Assembly: GCA_028285445.1 (NCBI GenBank)
Contig: JANQPQ010000020.1
Coordinates: 1 to 63,092, forward strand
DNA length: 63,092 bases
Direction: 5' to 3'
From: Cyclobacteriaceae bacterium
Lineage (GTDB): Bacteria > Bacteroidota > Bacteroidia > Cytophagales > Cyclobacteriaceae
Shown here one piece after another: positions 28,263 to 37,977 of this stretch. A program made the position numbers and the translations under genes. Positions within the stretch are counted from its first letter, which is position 1, and every line of letters starts with the position of its first letter. Below the pieces are notes generated by a model that did not search any database, had not been told where the DNA came from, and was given only the letters and a program-made list of their open reading frames with translations.

Positions 28263-28430
28263 ATGCTCAACACCATACTCTACATTGCGGTCCTGATCTT
28301 TTGGATCTGGGCACTTTACGATATTATCACCAGCAATAAGCCCACAGATAAGAAGGTATTATGGGCAGTGATTGTAATAATATTTCCCTTATTGGGAACA
28401 TTGATCTATTACTTTGCTGGTAGGAAATAG
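28263..28430 (+). CDS. PLDc_N-domain membrane microprotein (55 aa)
   Basis: This short open frame starts MLNTILYIAVLIFWIWALYD and contains two membrane helices (about residues 3-20 and 33-52) with the loop SNKPTDKKVLW between them. It ends LIYYFAGRK. This matches the PLDc_N module found at the N terminus of cardiolipin synthases, here as a free protein. Its function is unknown. It lies 51 bases after the OmpA lipoprotein gene and is followed at once by a strong terminator, which supports transcription and reality of the gene. Confidence 0.85.
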   Translation: MLNTILYIAVLIFWIWALYDIITSNKPTDKKVLWAVIVIIFPLLGTLIYYFAGRK

Positions 28431-28431
28431 G

Positions 28432-28460
28432 AAAAGGGGCAGAGGCCCCTTTTGTTATTT
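28432..28460. terminator. Bidirectional intrinsic terminator
   Basis: The perfect stem AAAAGGGGC/GCCCCTTTT with loop AGAG (28432-28453) is T-rich on both sides. It can end the plus-strand OmpA/PLDc_N transcript and the minus-strand Asp-box protein transcript. Confidence 0.85.
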
Positions 28461-28483
28461 TGATATCTCACTAAACCAACTTG

Positions 28484-31400
28484 CTAACTTCCAGTTGTAT
28501 CTTCCTTATCATCCCCAACTTTAATTGGGTCAACATTGGTTTCCCTAATCATGCGATTTAGATTAGGAATATCATTGTCAATGATAGCTTTCAACTTCTG
28601 CAACTGCTCATCGATCTTGCCAGTAACTTCTTCCTTAAAGGCTACCGCCTGATCCGTAGGGCGGAAGTCCCCCCTACCCATCAATGAATTCAAGTGGCCA
28701 AGCTTGTTATTCAACCGGATGGGATAATTCAGTGGGTCCTGTCGGCTTTTGTTCTTCGTTTGATATAGTTCCTCCTCAATAGCCTTCATTTTTGAAAGTA
28801 CCTCCTTAGCCGCTTTTTTGATGTTGTCGTCATCTATCTTACTGTTCCAATCGTTTATCTGCCCTCGTGCTTCGCGGATCTGAACAATCCCCTCATGGGT
28901 TTCTGTTAGCTTGTCTCTAACAGAAATCAGGAAATCGAATTGTGCCTTCATATCTTCCATGGTTGAGGTTGAGCGCGGGTCAGCCAGAATTTCAAATTCC
29001 GTTTCTACTGATTGCTCATTGTAAGTTAACCTGGCCCTGTAGGTACCCGGCAGAGCTCGAGGCCCATTCAAAGAAGCCGCCCACATGATAAGCCCTTTGA
29101 AATTCTTGGCATTGGGATATCGCATGTTCCAAATAAACCGGTTACTGCCCTCTTTCACATTAAGTTTCTCATTACGCTCTTTAGCATTTGAGGCATACTT
29201 CTTAATAACGTCGCCATCTTGCTCCATAATCTCCAGCGTAACTACATCCCCGGAATCAAGTTTATTCTTGAAGTAGAAATGCATCATTACCCCGCCCGGA
29301 TGATTCTTACCGGAGGTTCTGGTATTATTCGAAGCAAAACCACCTACACGATAGCTGGGCATAGGTTTGAACAGGTGGAAGTTAGATGCGGCAATAGTAC
29401 TATTTAATTGATGCAAGGGAGTAAGATCATCTATAAGCCAGAAGCTTCTACCTTGAGTTGCAGCAATAAGATTATCGTTTTTAAGAGCCAGGTCCGTTAT
29501 TGGCACTATAGGCAAATTCATCTGGAATGGAGACCAGCTGGCTCCATCATCAAAAGATAGATACATGCCCGTTTCAGTACCTGCGTAAAGCAAGCCCTGT
29601 CGTTTTGGGTCGGCCCTAACCACCCTTGTAAAGTGATCAGAAGCGATGCCAGCGTTTATGGCAGTCCAGGTTTTACCGTAGTCTTTAGTTTTGTACAGAT
29701 ATGGCTTATAGTCGCCTAGTTTGTACCTGGTGCCAGCGATATAAGCACCACCTTTTACGAATGGATCCGCATCAATGCTGTTAATCATCATCCATTCGGG
29801 CATGCCAGCTGGGGTAACATTCTCCCAGTTTTTGCCTCCATCTTTTGAAACATGTACCAGGCCATCGTCAGATCCGGCCCAGAGAAGATCTTTTTCATAT
29901 GGAGATTCCAGAGCGGCAAAAATTGTAGAATAGTACTCTACACTGGTGTTGTCTTGTGTAATGGGCCCACCTGATGAGCCAAGTTTGCTGGCGTCATTTC
30001 TAGTCAAATCAGGACTAATAATCTCCCACGATTGCCCCTCATTAGTGGTTGCATGAAAGTGATTCGAAGTAGTGTATAACTTGTTGGGATCGTGAGGTGA
30101 GTAGAAAATGGGGAAGTTCCACTGGAATCTATACTTCATTCCTTCCGCGCCATGACCCATAGGGTTATCTGGCCACACATTAACCGCTCTAACCTCACCG
30201 GTTTCATGGTTCACCCTGGTAAGGAATCCATCATAACTACCACCATAAACAATATCGTTATTGTTAGGATTGATAGCGAGGTGGGCGCTTTCACCGCCAG
30301 CGGTTGGTTCCCAGTGGCGCTCTCCAATCGTGCTACTATTAGTAGTTCTATGCAGAATTCTTACAGTAGAATTATCTTGCTGGGCGCCGTATATTCTATA
30401 GGGAAAATGATTGTCTGTCGTAACTCGATAGAATTGAGCAGTTGGCTGATTGTGATATGTAGACCAATTCTCTCCCCCATCAAATGAGACCTGTCCTCCG
30501 CCATCATCTGCAATTGCCATACGCTGGGAGTTCTCAGGATCAATCCAGAGATCATGGTGATCGCCATGGGGAGCATTGAATGCTTCGAAAGTTTTGCCAC
30601 CATCTTTTGAGCGATGGTAACGAACATTCATTACATATACTTTGTCCTCATCTTCTGTATCAGCATAAATTCTTGAATAATACCAGGCACGTTGCCGTAA
30701 ACTCCGGCTTTGATTTGTCCGGGTCCATGTTTTACCGGCATTATCAGACCTGAATACACCACCCTCATGAGCCTCAATAATTGCAAAAACGCGATTAGAA
30801 TTTACCGGTGAAACTGTCACGCCAATAATTCCAAGGACTCCCTTAGGCAGGCCTTGATTTTTAGAAATGTTAGTCCAGGTATCTCCACCGTCTGTACTCT
30901 TCCACAAGGCAGAACCATCACCACCACTTTCCAGGCTGTAAGGAGTTCTTCTAATTCTCCAGGTGCTTGCGTATAAAATGCGGGGATTATTAGGGTCAAA
31001 AGTAAGATCGACTGCGCCGGCATCCGCATTTGCAAATAAAACCCGTTCCCAAGTTTGGCCACCATCTTTGCTTCTGTAAACTCCGCGGTCTTCAGTTGGC
31101 TTAAATAGATCACCCATTACCGCTGCATAAACCAAATCCGGGTTTTTAGGATGAACTCTAATTCTGGGGATGTGCCTTGAGTTCTGCAAGCCGATTTGTT
31201 TCCAAGTGGTTCCAGCATCTTCGGATTTCCACATGCCGTAGCCATAAGACACATTACCACGCACTGTAACCTCACCGCCGCCAACGTATATCACATTGTT
31301 ATCCCACTCACTGACAGCCACAGCCCCAATTGAGCCACCGAAATAACCATCAGAAATATTTTCCCATGTTTGGCCCCCATCTTTTGTTCTCCAAACACCA

Positions 31401-31645
31401 CCGCCAGTAGCTCCAAAATAGTACAAGTTTGGTGAACCAGGAACTCCTGTAATGGAAGCTGCCCTTCCTCCCCGATAAGGCCCAATGGACCTCCATTCCA
31501 GGGCAGAATACAACTTTTCATCATATTTAGTTGTAGCAACAGTACTGCTGCTCCTGTTTCTTTTTCGTTGGGCCGAAGTAAAGTCAAAACTTAGAACTAC
31601 AATCAGCGAAATCAATAATGCGATTTTGATGGTGGGTTTTTTCAT
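28484..31645 (-). CDS. Secreted Asp-box (BNR/sortilin-type) beta-propeller protein
   Basis: This 1053-residue exported protein has a signal peptide (MKKPTIKIALLISLIVVLSF, with a likely cleavage after TSA near residue 25). I count about eleven Asp-box motifs of the form SxDxGxTW, for instance RTKDGGQTW, KSEDAGTTW, RSKDGGQTW, KSTDGGDTW, SFDGGENW, SKDGGKNW and KTKDYGKTW. They are spread over residues 60-690 and should build one large or two propellers of the sortilin/VPS10 or xyloglucanase fold. A beta-sandwich-like region and a helical C-terminal part (about 900-1030) follow. There is no type IX sorting domain. Enzymatic activity and ligand are unknown. Confidence 0.9.
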   Translation of the reverse strand: MKKPTIKIALLISLIVVLSFDFTSAQRKRNRSSSTVATTKYDEKLYSALEWRSIGPYRGGRAASITGVPGSPNLYYFGATGGGVWRTKDGGQTWENISDGYFGGSIGAVAVSEWDNNVIYVGGGEVTVRGNVSYGYGMWKSEDAGTTWKQIGLQNSRHIPRIRVHPKNPDLVYAAVMGDLFKPTEDRGVYRSKDGGQTWERVLFANADAGAVDLTFDPNNPRILYASTWRIRRTPYSLESGGDGSALWKSTDGGDTWTNISKNQGLPKGVLGIIGVTVSPVNSNRVFAIIEAHEGGVFRSDNAGKTWTRTNQSRSLRQRAWYYSRIYADTEDEDKVYVMNVRYHRSKDGGKTFEAFNAPHGDHHDLWIDPENSQRMAIADDGGGQVSFDGGENWSTYHNQPTAQFYRVTTDNHFPYRIYGAQQDNSTVRILHRTTNSSTIGERHWEPTAGGESAHLAINPNNNDIVYGGSYDGFLTRVNHETGEVRAVNVWPDNPMGHGAEGMKYRFQWNFPIFYSPHDPNKLYTTSNHFHATTNEGQSWEIISPDLTRNDASKLGSSGGPITQDNTSVEYYSTIFAALESPYEKDLLWAGSDDGLVHVSKDGGKNWENVTPAGMPEWMMINSIDADPFVKGGAYIAGTRYKLGDYKPYLYKTKDYGKTWTAINAGIASDHFTRVVRADPKRQGLLYAGTETGMYLSFDDGASWSPFQMNLPIVPITDLALKNDNLIAATQGRSFWLIDDLTPLHQLNSTIAASNFHLFKPMPSYRVGGFASNNTRTSGKNHPGGVMMHFYFKNKLDSGDVVTLEIMEQDGDVIKKYASNAKERNEKLNVKEGSNRFIWNMRYPNAKNFKGLIMWAASLNGPRALPGTYRARLTYNEQSVETEFEILADPRSTSTMEDMKAQFDFLISVRDKLTETHEGIVQIREARGQINDWNSKIDDDNIKKAAKEVLSKMKAIEEELYQTKNKSRQDPLNYPIRLNNKLGHLNSLMGRGDFRPTDQAVAFKEEVTGKIDEQLQKLKAIIDNDIPNLNRMIRETNVDPIKVGDDKEDTTGS

Positions 31646-31817
31646 GATTTGAATCCCGTTTAGGTTTAGGAATTTGGGCTATGAAGCTACTAATTGATGG
31701 GATAAATGAAAAATTTTGACATTTACCTTCCACAAGCGGTCTTCATTCACTGAGGGGTGGTGGCTAATATTGAACTGTACGGCTATGGTTGGTCGTCAAT
31801 ATTTTCTAAATTCAAGT

Positions 31818-32246
31818 ATGGATGCAAGACTTAGAAGAACACTTCTCTCCGTGTTGCTACTATCGGCAGTAGCGGCAATTGCAACAGCTCAGACCAGTCA
31901 CTACGCTGGCAAGTTCACTTCCAAGAGTTCGAGGGTATTTGGCGCCTGGAGAATAGTTGACCAAGGGGAGAAGCACTGGGTGCACTTTAATCGCAATTTT
32001 AAGGTAACTGGGGCGGATGAGGTTGACCTTTACCTTTCACCAAAATTGCTAAAGGAAATGGAAGAAGACGCTGTGCTTGACAGCGCAATCCTGATTGTAG
32101 AGCTCAAATCCACAGGGGGAGAGCAAGAGCATGCTATTCCAGAAGGTACCGACCTTGAAAAATTCGATACAATTTTGCTGGTAGATCGTGCTACCGGCAA
32201 GCTGCTGGGGGGTGCACAAATACATGCTGCCAAATTGGAAGACTAG
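31818..32246 (+). CDS. DM13-like exported protein
   Basis: This protein has 142 residues from ATG 31818, which gives a signal peptide (RRTLLSVLLLSAVAAIATAQ). A longer in-frame start at 31716 would spoil it. The mature part fits the DM13 domain pattern: FGAWRIV near the start, a strand with NFKVTGADEVDLYLSP, a middle part ending HAIPEGTDLEKFDTILLV, and a closing GGAQIH. DM13 proteins are proposed electron-transfer or adhesion modules, and no conserved Cys is seen here. The family assignment is by pattern only. The stop lies five bases from the convergent PLP-enzyme stop. Confidence 0.75.
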   Translation: MDARLRRTLLSVLLLSAVAAIATAQTSHYAGKFTSKSSRVFGAWRIVDQGEKHWVHFNRNFKVTGADEVDLYLSPKLLKEMEEDAVLDSAILIVELKSTGGEQEHAIPEGTDLEKFDTILLVDRATGKLLGGAQIHAAKLED

Positions 32247-32251
32247 CAGCG

Positions 32252-33391
32252 TTAACCTAGCGCCTGTTCCAAATCGCTAAGAAGGTCTTCGCTATCTTCT
32301 ATGCCAACACTCAATCTTATCAAAGAATCTAGAATACCAATACGCTGCCTTTCCTCTTCTGGCACACTGGCATGAGTCATAATCGCGGGGTGATTTACCA
32401 TAGACTCAACGCCACCCAATGATTCTGCCAGCGAGAATATTTTTAAGTTCTCACAGATACGTATTGCCTCCTCTTTAGACGCATCTGCCACCACAAAAGA
32501 GATCATACCACCGAAGTCAGCCATCTGCGCTTTTGCCACATCATGATTTGGGTGATCTGGCAACCCTGGCCAATAGACTTTGTCCACTTTAGGATGGTTC
32601 TGCAAATATTCTGCTACCGCCTTGCCATTTTCGCAATGTGCTTTCATTCTTAGGTGAAGAGTTTTAATTCCCCTTAAGACTAAAAAGCAGTCCATAGGGC
32701 CTGGCACTGCTCCCGAGCTGTTCTGAACGAAAGCAAGCTGCTCTGCTAGCTCCTCATCTTTTACCACTAATGCTCCCATAATTACATCGGAGTGGCCACC
32801 CAAATACTTTGTAACCGAGTGCATAACAATATCAGCTCCGAGTGTCAATGGCCGCTGTAGGTAAGGAGAAGCGAACGTATTGTCAACTCCTACCAGAATG
32901 CCATGTTCTTTTGCTATACTGGCCACGGCAGCAATATCTATTACATTCATCATTGGATTAGAAGGAGTTTCTAACCAAATGAGTTTGGTGTTTTCATTGA
33001 TATAGTTCCGAACACTTTCTGCGTCTTCCATTGCGATAAAGTGGAATTTCAGACCAAGCTTTGAGAAGATCTTATTATAAAGTCTGAAAGTACCACCGTA
33101 TAAATCGTTTGATGCAATGACTTCGTCACCAGATTTTAACGTCTTGATTACTGCATCAATGGCCGAAAGACCAGATGCAAAACAGAGACCATGCGTGCCG
33201 TCCTCAAGCGCTGCTAGGTTATTCTGAAGAGTATCTCGCGTCGGATTCTGAGTTCTTGAATATTCGAAACCTTTATGGTCTCCCGGGGAGGCCTGTACAT
33301 AAGTCGAAGTTTGAAATATTGGTGTCATTATAGCACCTGTTACTTCTTCGGGGTGAACACCGGCATGAATCGCCTTCGTACCAAATTTCAT
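32252..33391 (-). CDS. Cystathionine gamma-synthase/lyase family PLP enzyme
   Basis: This 379-residue enzyme is of the Cys/Met-metabolism PLP family. The PLP-binding lysine is K195 in [12 protein letters not shown]. Further hallmarks are [13 protein letters not shown] near residue 45, [21 protein letters not shown], and [21 protein letters not shown] near the C terminus. It acts in transsulfuration. Whether it makes cystathionine from an O-acylhomoserine or cleaves cystathionine to Cys cannot be settled by motif, so no symbol is given. It stands alone with no sulfur genes nearby. Confidence 0.93.
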   Translation of the reverse strand: MKFGTKAIHAGVHPEEVTGAIMTPIFQTSTYVQASPGDHKGFEYSRTQNPTRDTLQNNLAALEDGTHGLCFASGLSAIDAVIKTLKSGDEVIASNDLYGGTFRLYNKIFSKLGLKFHFIAMEDAESVRNYINENTKLIWLETPSNPMMNVIDIAAVASIAKEHGILVGVDNTFASPYLQRPLTLGADIVMHSVTKYLGGHSDVIMGALVVKDEELAEQLAFVQNSSGAVPGPMDCFLVLRGIKTLHLRMKAHCENGKAVAEYLQNHPKVDKVYWPGLPDHPNHDVAKAQMADFGGMISFVVADASKEEAIRICENLKIFSLAESLGGVESMVNHPAIMTHASVPEEERQRIGILDSLIRLSVGIEDSEDLLSDLEQALG

Positions 33392-33519
33392 AAGCTACTA
33401 AATATTATTTCGTGGCCAAGATAAGGGATTGCACTACATTCTTTTGCCCTTAAATATGAAATTTAGTCATGGAAGTTGAGAAAGAGTTGTAGGCTTAGCA
33501 CACTTAATGGACTACTAAA

Positions 33520-36500
33520 TCAATTAATGATTATCCTGTGATAAGCTACTTTCTGGCCCATTTGGAGCTTAATTAAGTAAGCTCCTGGCTTTAGTGAGTT
33601 TTGCTTGACTACTTGTTCGCTTATTATGCCAGCAGAATTCGACGTTAGGTTTTTGGTCACGAGTGATGTTCCCTCAATAGTAAGAACTTGCATTTCAATC
33701 TCTTCACCAGGTGCTGCATTAATAATTTCCATCTGCATTGCGCCGGAGTAGGATGGATTAGGATACAGAACCACTTCGATCAAATCATTATTCTGATAGT
33801 CTATGATCTCTATACTACTTGTAGATTCCGTGCCGTCATAGTCTGTCTGCCTTAGCCTGTAGTAAGATCTACCGACATAAGGATTGTTATCTGTGTAATT
33901 ATAAACATGCGTTTCGTTACTGTTACCAGCTCCGTTTATCTTATCCATCGGCTGGAAGTCATTTCCGTCAATCGACCTTTCAAGAGTAAAAAAATCATTA
34001 TTTGTTTCTGAAGCAGTTACCCATTTTAGTTGGACTTCTTCATCAACCAGTAACGCAGTAAACTCTTGTAGTTCGATTGGTAATGGGCCAACATTGGAGC
34101 TTACGCCAAACGGTGAAAAGGAAGTGGTGCCACCCGAATTGTAATAAACGTTTCCTGCAAAATGAGTTGCGGCTCCGTAGGATTCAAGGGCTTGCCATTC
34201 GTTATCACCTGAGCTGTAGTGGTTAACGGAGGACAGATTCCTATTAAATCCTGACATCACACCATTCACATTATCCCAGTACAGCGTTACTTCGGCATTC
34301 GTTGATGTTGAATTAATGTTCCATAGAAAGGCGACACCTCCACTACTAACGACGGCACCGCCTCCGCTACCATCACATGTGCCGTCATCATAAACGGTAT
34401 CACAAAGCCCTACACTAAAACTTGTGGAAACATCCTTATTCAGAATATCTACCCTGGCATAGTCATGTGGGTCAGAGCTGTAACCAACTGGAAACAACGC
34501 GGTTTCGTTGTTATTGACTCCATTTATAGTTAGTACACTGCTGCCATTCAGAATGAGGTACTTATCTAAATCTGTATCAAGGTTAGAAATAGTGCCATCA
34601 TCTAAAGTGAATGTGTTACTATTAAGATCGATAAATCCAGCGGTGGTGAACCTCAAATCATTTTCCACAATAATATCCCTTTGCATGATTACTGATTGGC
34701 CTGAATTAGCTACGTGCAAATCATAGAAAGATATAGCGGAGGAGCCTAGTATAAATTGTGTGCTATCTCCATCAAACTCAACAGTACCTGTGGTTGTATT
34801 GAAAGTACCATTGTTTTCGAAATGGCACCCCACCGTAAGCGTTTTGTCTTCAATATCCAATTGTGAGCCGGCAGAAATTGTGATATTACTTACAGATCGA
34901 TTCGCATCAAGAGTTAGTATACTTGCTGCACCACTCGGAATAAAAATATCAGCATCTGCCCATGGTACCGTTCCTGCAGCCCCTCCAAAACTCCAGTTGG
35001 ACGCTGTAGCCCATTCATTATTTATTGACCCATTCCAGGTAATTCGCTCCAGACTTGATACTGTATAGAATGAGCCGGGGTCATTCTGGTTATTGTACTC
35101 CGTTTTAAACCAATCAATGCCAGCTACCGGATAGTCCATTAACCGGAGTTCATCAAGTGAACCCATTAGAAATCCAGTTCCAGATTGCCCGTCTGCTCCT
35201 AAAATTAGCTTGGCGCTTGAGGAGCTAAGCGGTCCGATGGCTACATCCCTGTACTCTATCAAAATATGAGGGGCCGTTCGCCCACTATTACTGTCTTTTG
35301 ACTCCGCTTTTCTTGTACCGGTTGATGCAGATGTTTCGAAAACAAATACGAGGGGGTCGCCCTGCGTCCATCCGTTATTTATAATTTCCTGCACTATGCT
35401 GCTAAGATCGGGCGTGTAATACACCCCATTATTCTCCCAGCCCGTGAAAGTCCAATTCTCTGTTGCTGTTGTTGCCACTCCTGGGGTAAGGCGATCAGAG
35501 ATATTGTTGGACGAAGATGCGAAAGTGCTTTTTTCGTAACTGCCATAGACCTGGGCTACAGTTGTACCAGATGTATTATCTCCATTAGCAGTGAAGCTCA
35601 CAGTCACAGACAATATCTCAGCCCCTGGCGCAATGTCTATATTAGGAAACCTCAGTCCTACCATGTCGCCATCAAACTCTAAAGTACCGCTGGTACCTAC
35701 GCTGCTACCAGATTGCTCAGCATCGTCGCTGCTTGCGTCCATAGACTGCAAAATCACTTTACTGGTCGTACCTTTGGTTCCCTCCAAAACACCATCGATT
35801 AATAGAGATAGAGAATCCGTACCGTGCTTGGAAGCCACGAAATGGTGCCAATCATCATCTTTAAAAGTAGATACGGAGGTTATAGAAGCCGGATCCCAGG
35901 TAGCATCATCGTCAATTCCGAAATGCAATCTTGCATCGTCACCAAACCACACTTTATATCCATTATCGTCGTAGCGGGTAGCAATATATTGATTACCGTT
36001 GGTTGATGGTAATGTGTATGATACAGTCAGATATGGCGCCCTGGAGCTGCTACCGTCTCGAGAATAGGCACGGCGGGTGCCAGTACCGGATAGCATTAGG
36101 GCAAGGGCATTCCCTGAACTCCAGTCTGATTGGTTAACAATCTCTTGAATAATATCTACTACACTTGGCGTTTGGTAAGTTACGTCATTTGCCCAGGTAG
36201 GAATGGAAGGCCAACTTACACTCGATGAGGTCTTGGTCCGGTTGGAGACATTCAGAGGAGTAAAACTATAACCAGCGGAGTTGCCTGTTTTCTCACCATA
36301 AATTACCAGATCTGAAGCGCTTGAAGAGCTCCCCTTGGCGGTAAATGTAATCGTAGCTGACTGTATGGTTGCTCCCTGCGGTATTGCCATTCCATCAAAC
36401 CTAAGGCCAATCTCTTGTACCTTACTTCCATCATTACCCAATTCAAGGTCATTACCAGTTCTCAATACATTTGCTGAGGCGTCTGATAGGTTTTCTTCCA

Positions 36501-37776
36501 CATCATCTGAGTTGCTAGTAATAGCCTGATTGGGTAGAGCAATAGTTCCTCCACTGGATTCATAGCTAACTACTAATTTAGGACCCTGACCAGCGGGGCT
36601 ATTGTCCGCACTTGCCGCTAAGCGATATCCAAAACCTTCAACCATAAATGTCATCGGATTTCCATTCACCCATCCATTATCTACAATTTCCTGAACAATC
36701 TCTCGGAGGGATGGAGATTGGTATTTGGCGCCAGACGTCCAAGTAGAAAGGTTACTCCACCAGGCAAATGACGAAGTCTTGGTCCTAGTGGAAATTTTGT
36801 CGCTGCTGCTAAATGCTACGGAGTTCGCAACATCCTCGCCATAAAATAAAAGTGTGGTTTGATCTGTACCGAGGGCTGCTTCATCATCACCCGTCAATTC
36901 AATGTAAGCATCAACAATAGTGGCTCCGGTTGGTACGCAAACTGAGGCGAACCTCATACCAATTATCTGTTGTTCTCCGTTTTCACTATGGCCAAACTCC
37001 AGGTCCGAACTAGAAAGATACATATCTGCTCCCCGCTGTTCGGCATCATCATCCTCATCAGTAATCGTAATCTCGCAGGTACTTACGAAACTAGTCCCGG
37101 TGGTTCCGTTTGTTTTGAACCAGCCGCCGACTGAAAAACTACCAGTACCAAAGTCCAATTGCGGATCATTATCTCTTATCAAGAAGTCGTTTGTGCCATC
37201 AAAATCAAGTCCCACTCCTATTTTTGATTGAACCAAGTCAGTATCGGTCATGCTGCCATTACTGGTTTGGTTTAAACTATTCGCAGTTGAACCTAGTATT
37301 TGTGGAGCTGTTTCAGATGGATCCTCAGAAAAGTGCCAAACTCCTCTATGATCGGAATTCCAGGTGCTTGCCAGTGAAGGGTCTGAGGAAACACCCCTCC
37401 TACCAAAGTAAAGATAAATCTCCGTGTCAATTGAAGCCGACAGCGAAGTGATTTTCACCCATACGGATAAGAGTCCCAGCGCAGGGTCATAATGATCGAT
37501 TTCATATTCCAGCATACTAACCCCATCTGATTTTGTAACTGCTACGTCATAGGCCTCGAGGTTTTTTACTTTGTCACAACCGAAATCTGTCTGCAAATCG
37601 CTGTCGGTAAGGTTGATAAGCACAGGAAAGTCATTGAAATCTGAGGAACCAACTACTTGACTGCTGTGAATAGTAACTTTTTTTCTGTACGAATAGTTAG
37701 TTAGCCATTGCGCATGAACAAAAGTAACGCTAAGAGTTAGGATTAGGCTTAGAGCGAAAGATTTTGAATGATTCAT
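33520..37776 (-). CDS. Type IX secreted protein: DUF2341, interrupted LamG, three inserted repeat domains
   Basis: This 1418-residue protein starts with a signal peptide and a DUF2341 domain (about residues 23-115, WLTNYSYRKKVTI). A LamG/concanavalin-like domain begins near 125 (GVWHFSEDP, LDFDGTNDFL) but is broken twice. Copies 1 and 2 of a 160-170 residue domain lie at about 232-407 and 412-586. LamG strands resume at about 590-670 (DDDWHHFVASKH), and copy 3 lies at about 671-845. LamG then ends (MGSLDELRL). Each copy shares DDAEQ-like text, IGLRF, an SxRTKTS-like block and IVQEIV. A beta-helical region and a C-terminal type A sorting domain (LYPNPSYSGAMQ to the end) follow. It should be delivered to the cell surface by the type IX system. 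Its ligand, possibly polysaccharide, is unknown. Confidence 0.9.
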   Translation of the reverse strand: MNHSKSFALSLILTLSVTFVHAQWLTNYSYRKKVTIHSSQVVGSSDFNDFPVLINLTDSDLQTDFGCDKVKNLEAYDVAVTKSDGVSMLEYEIDHYDPALGLLSVWVKITSLSASIDTEIYLYFGRRGVSSDPSLASTWNSDHRGVWHFSEDPSETAPQILGSTANSLNQTSNGSMTDTDLVQSKIGVGLDFDGTNDFLIRDNDPQLDFGTGSFSVGGWFKTNGTTGTSFVSTCEITITDEDDDAEQRGADMYLSSSDLEFGHSENGEQQIIGMRFASVCVPTGATIVDAYIELTGDDEAALGTDQTTLLFYGEDVANSVAFSSSDKISTRTKTSSFAWWSNLSTWTSGAKYQSPSLREIVQEIVDNGWVNGNPMTFMVEGFGYRLAASADNSPAGQGPKLVVSYESSGGTIALPNQAITSNSDDVEENLSDASANVLRTGNDLELGNDGSKVQEIGLRFDGMAIPQGATIQSATITFTAKGSSSSASDLVIYGEKTGNSAGYSFTPLNVSNRTKTSSSVSWPSIPTWANDVTYQTPSVVDIIQEIVNQSDWSSGNALALMLSGTGTRRAYSRDGSSSRAPYLTVSYTLPSTNGNQYIATRYDDNGYKVWFGDDARLHFGIDDDATWDPASITSVSTFKDDDWHHFVASKHGTDSLSLLIDGVLEGTKGTTSKVILQSMDASSDDAEQSGSSVGTSGTLEFDGDMVGLRFPNIDIAPGAEILSVTVSFTANGDNTSGTTVAQVYGSYEKSTFASSSNNISDRLTPGVATTATENWTFTGWENNGVYYTPDLSSIVQEIINNGWTQGDPLVFVFETSASTGTRKAESKDSNSGRTAPHILIEYRDVAIGPLSSSSAKLILGADGQSGTGFLMGSLDELRLMDYPVAGIDWFKTEYNNQNDPGSFYTVSSLERITWNGSINNEWATASNWSFGGAAGTVPWADADIFIPSGAASILTLDANRSVSNITISAGSQLDIEDKTLTVGCHFENNGTFNTTTGTVEFDGDSTQFILGSSAISFYDLHVANSGQSVIMQRDIIVENDLRFTTAGFIDLNSNTFTLDDGTISNLDTDLDKYLILNGSSVLTINGVNNNETALFPVGYSSDPHDYARVDILNKDVSTSFSVGLCDTVYDDGTCDGSGGGAVVSSGGVAFLWNINSTSTNAEVTLYWDNVNGVMSGFNRNLSSVNHYSSGDNEWQALESYGAATHFAGNVYYNSGGTTSFSPFGVSSNVGPLPIELQEFTALLVDEEVQLKWVTASETNNDFFTLERSIDGNDFQPMDKINGAGNSNETHVYNYTDNNPYVGRSYYRLRQTDYDGTESTSSIEIIDYQNNDLIEVVLYPNPSYSGAMQMEIINAAPGEEIEMQVLTIEGTSLVTKNLTSNSAGIISEQVVKQNSLKPGAYLIKLQMGQKVAYHRIIIN

Positions 37777-37977
37777 AATAAAATAGGGTCAAATGCTTTG
37801 ACATCTATTTTTACCTCCGACTTAAGTACCTACTGTTCTGTGGATTGTATTACAAAAAGACTATTATTTATTGATTAAATATAATTTAGTTCAATAAAGT
37901 AATCGTTGATGTAATATTTAATTATTTATTTCATATAAATTATTAGTTGCTTTACAATTCAGGAGGATGAGAACCGG

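Noticed and set aside
37777-37977. AT-rich spacer upstream of the type IX secreted protein as a possible mobile-element scar
   Set aside because: No inverted terminal repeats, target duplications or transposase remnants can be seen.
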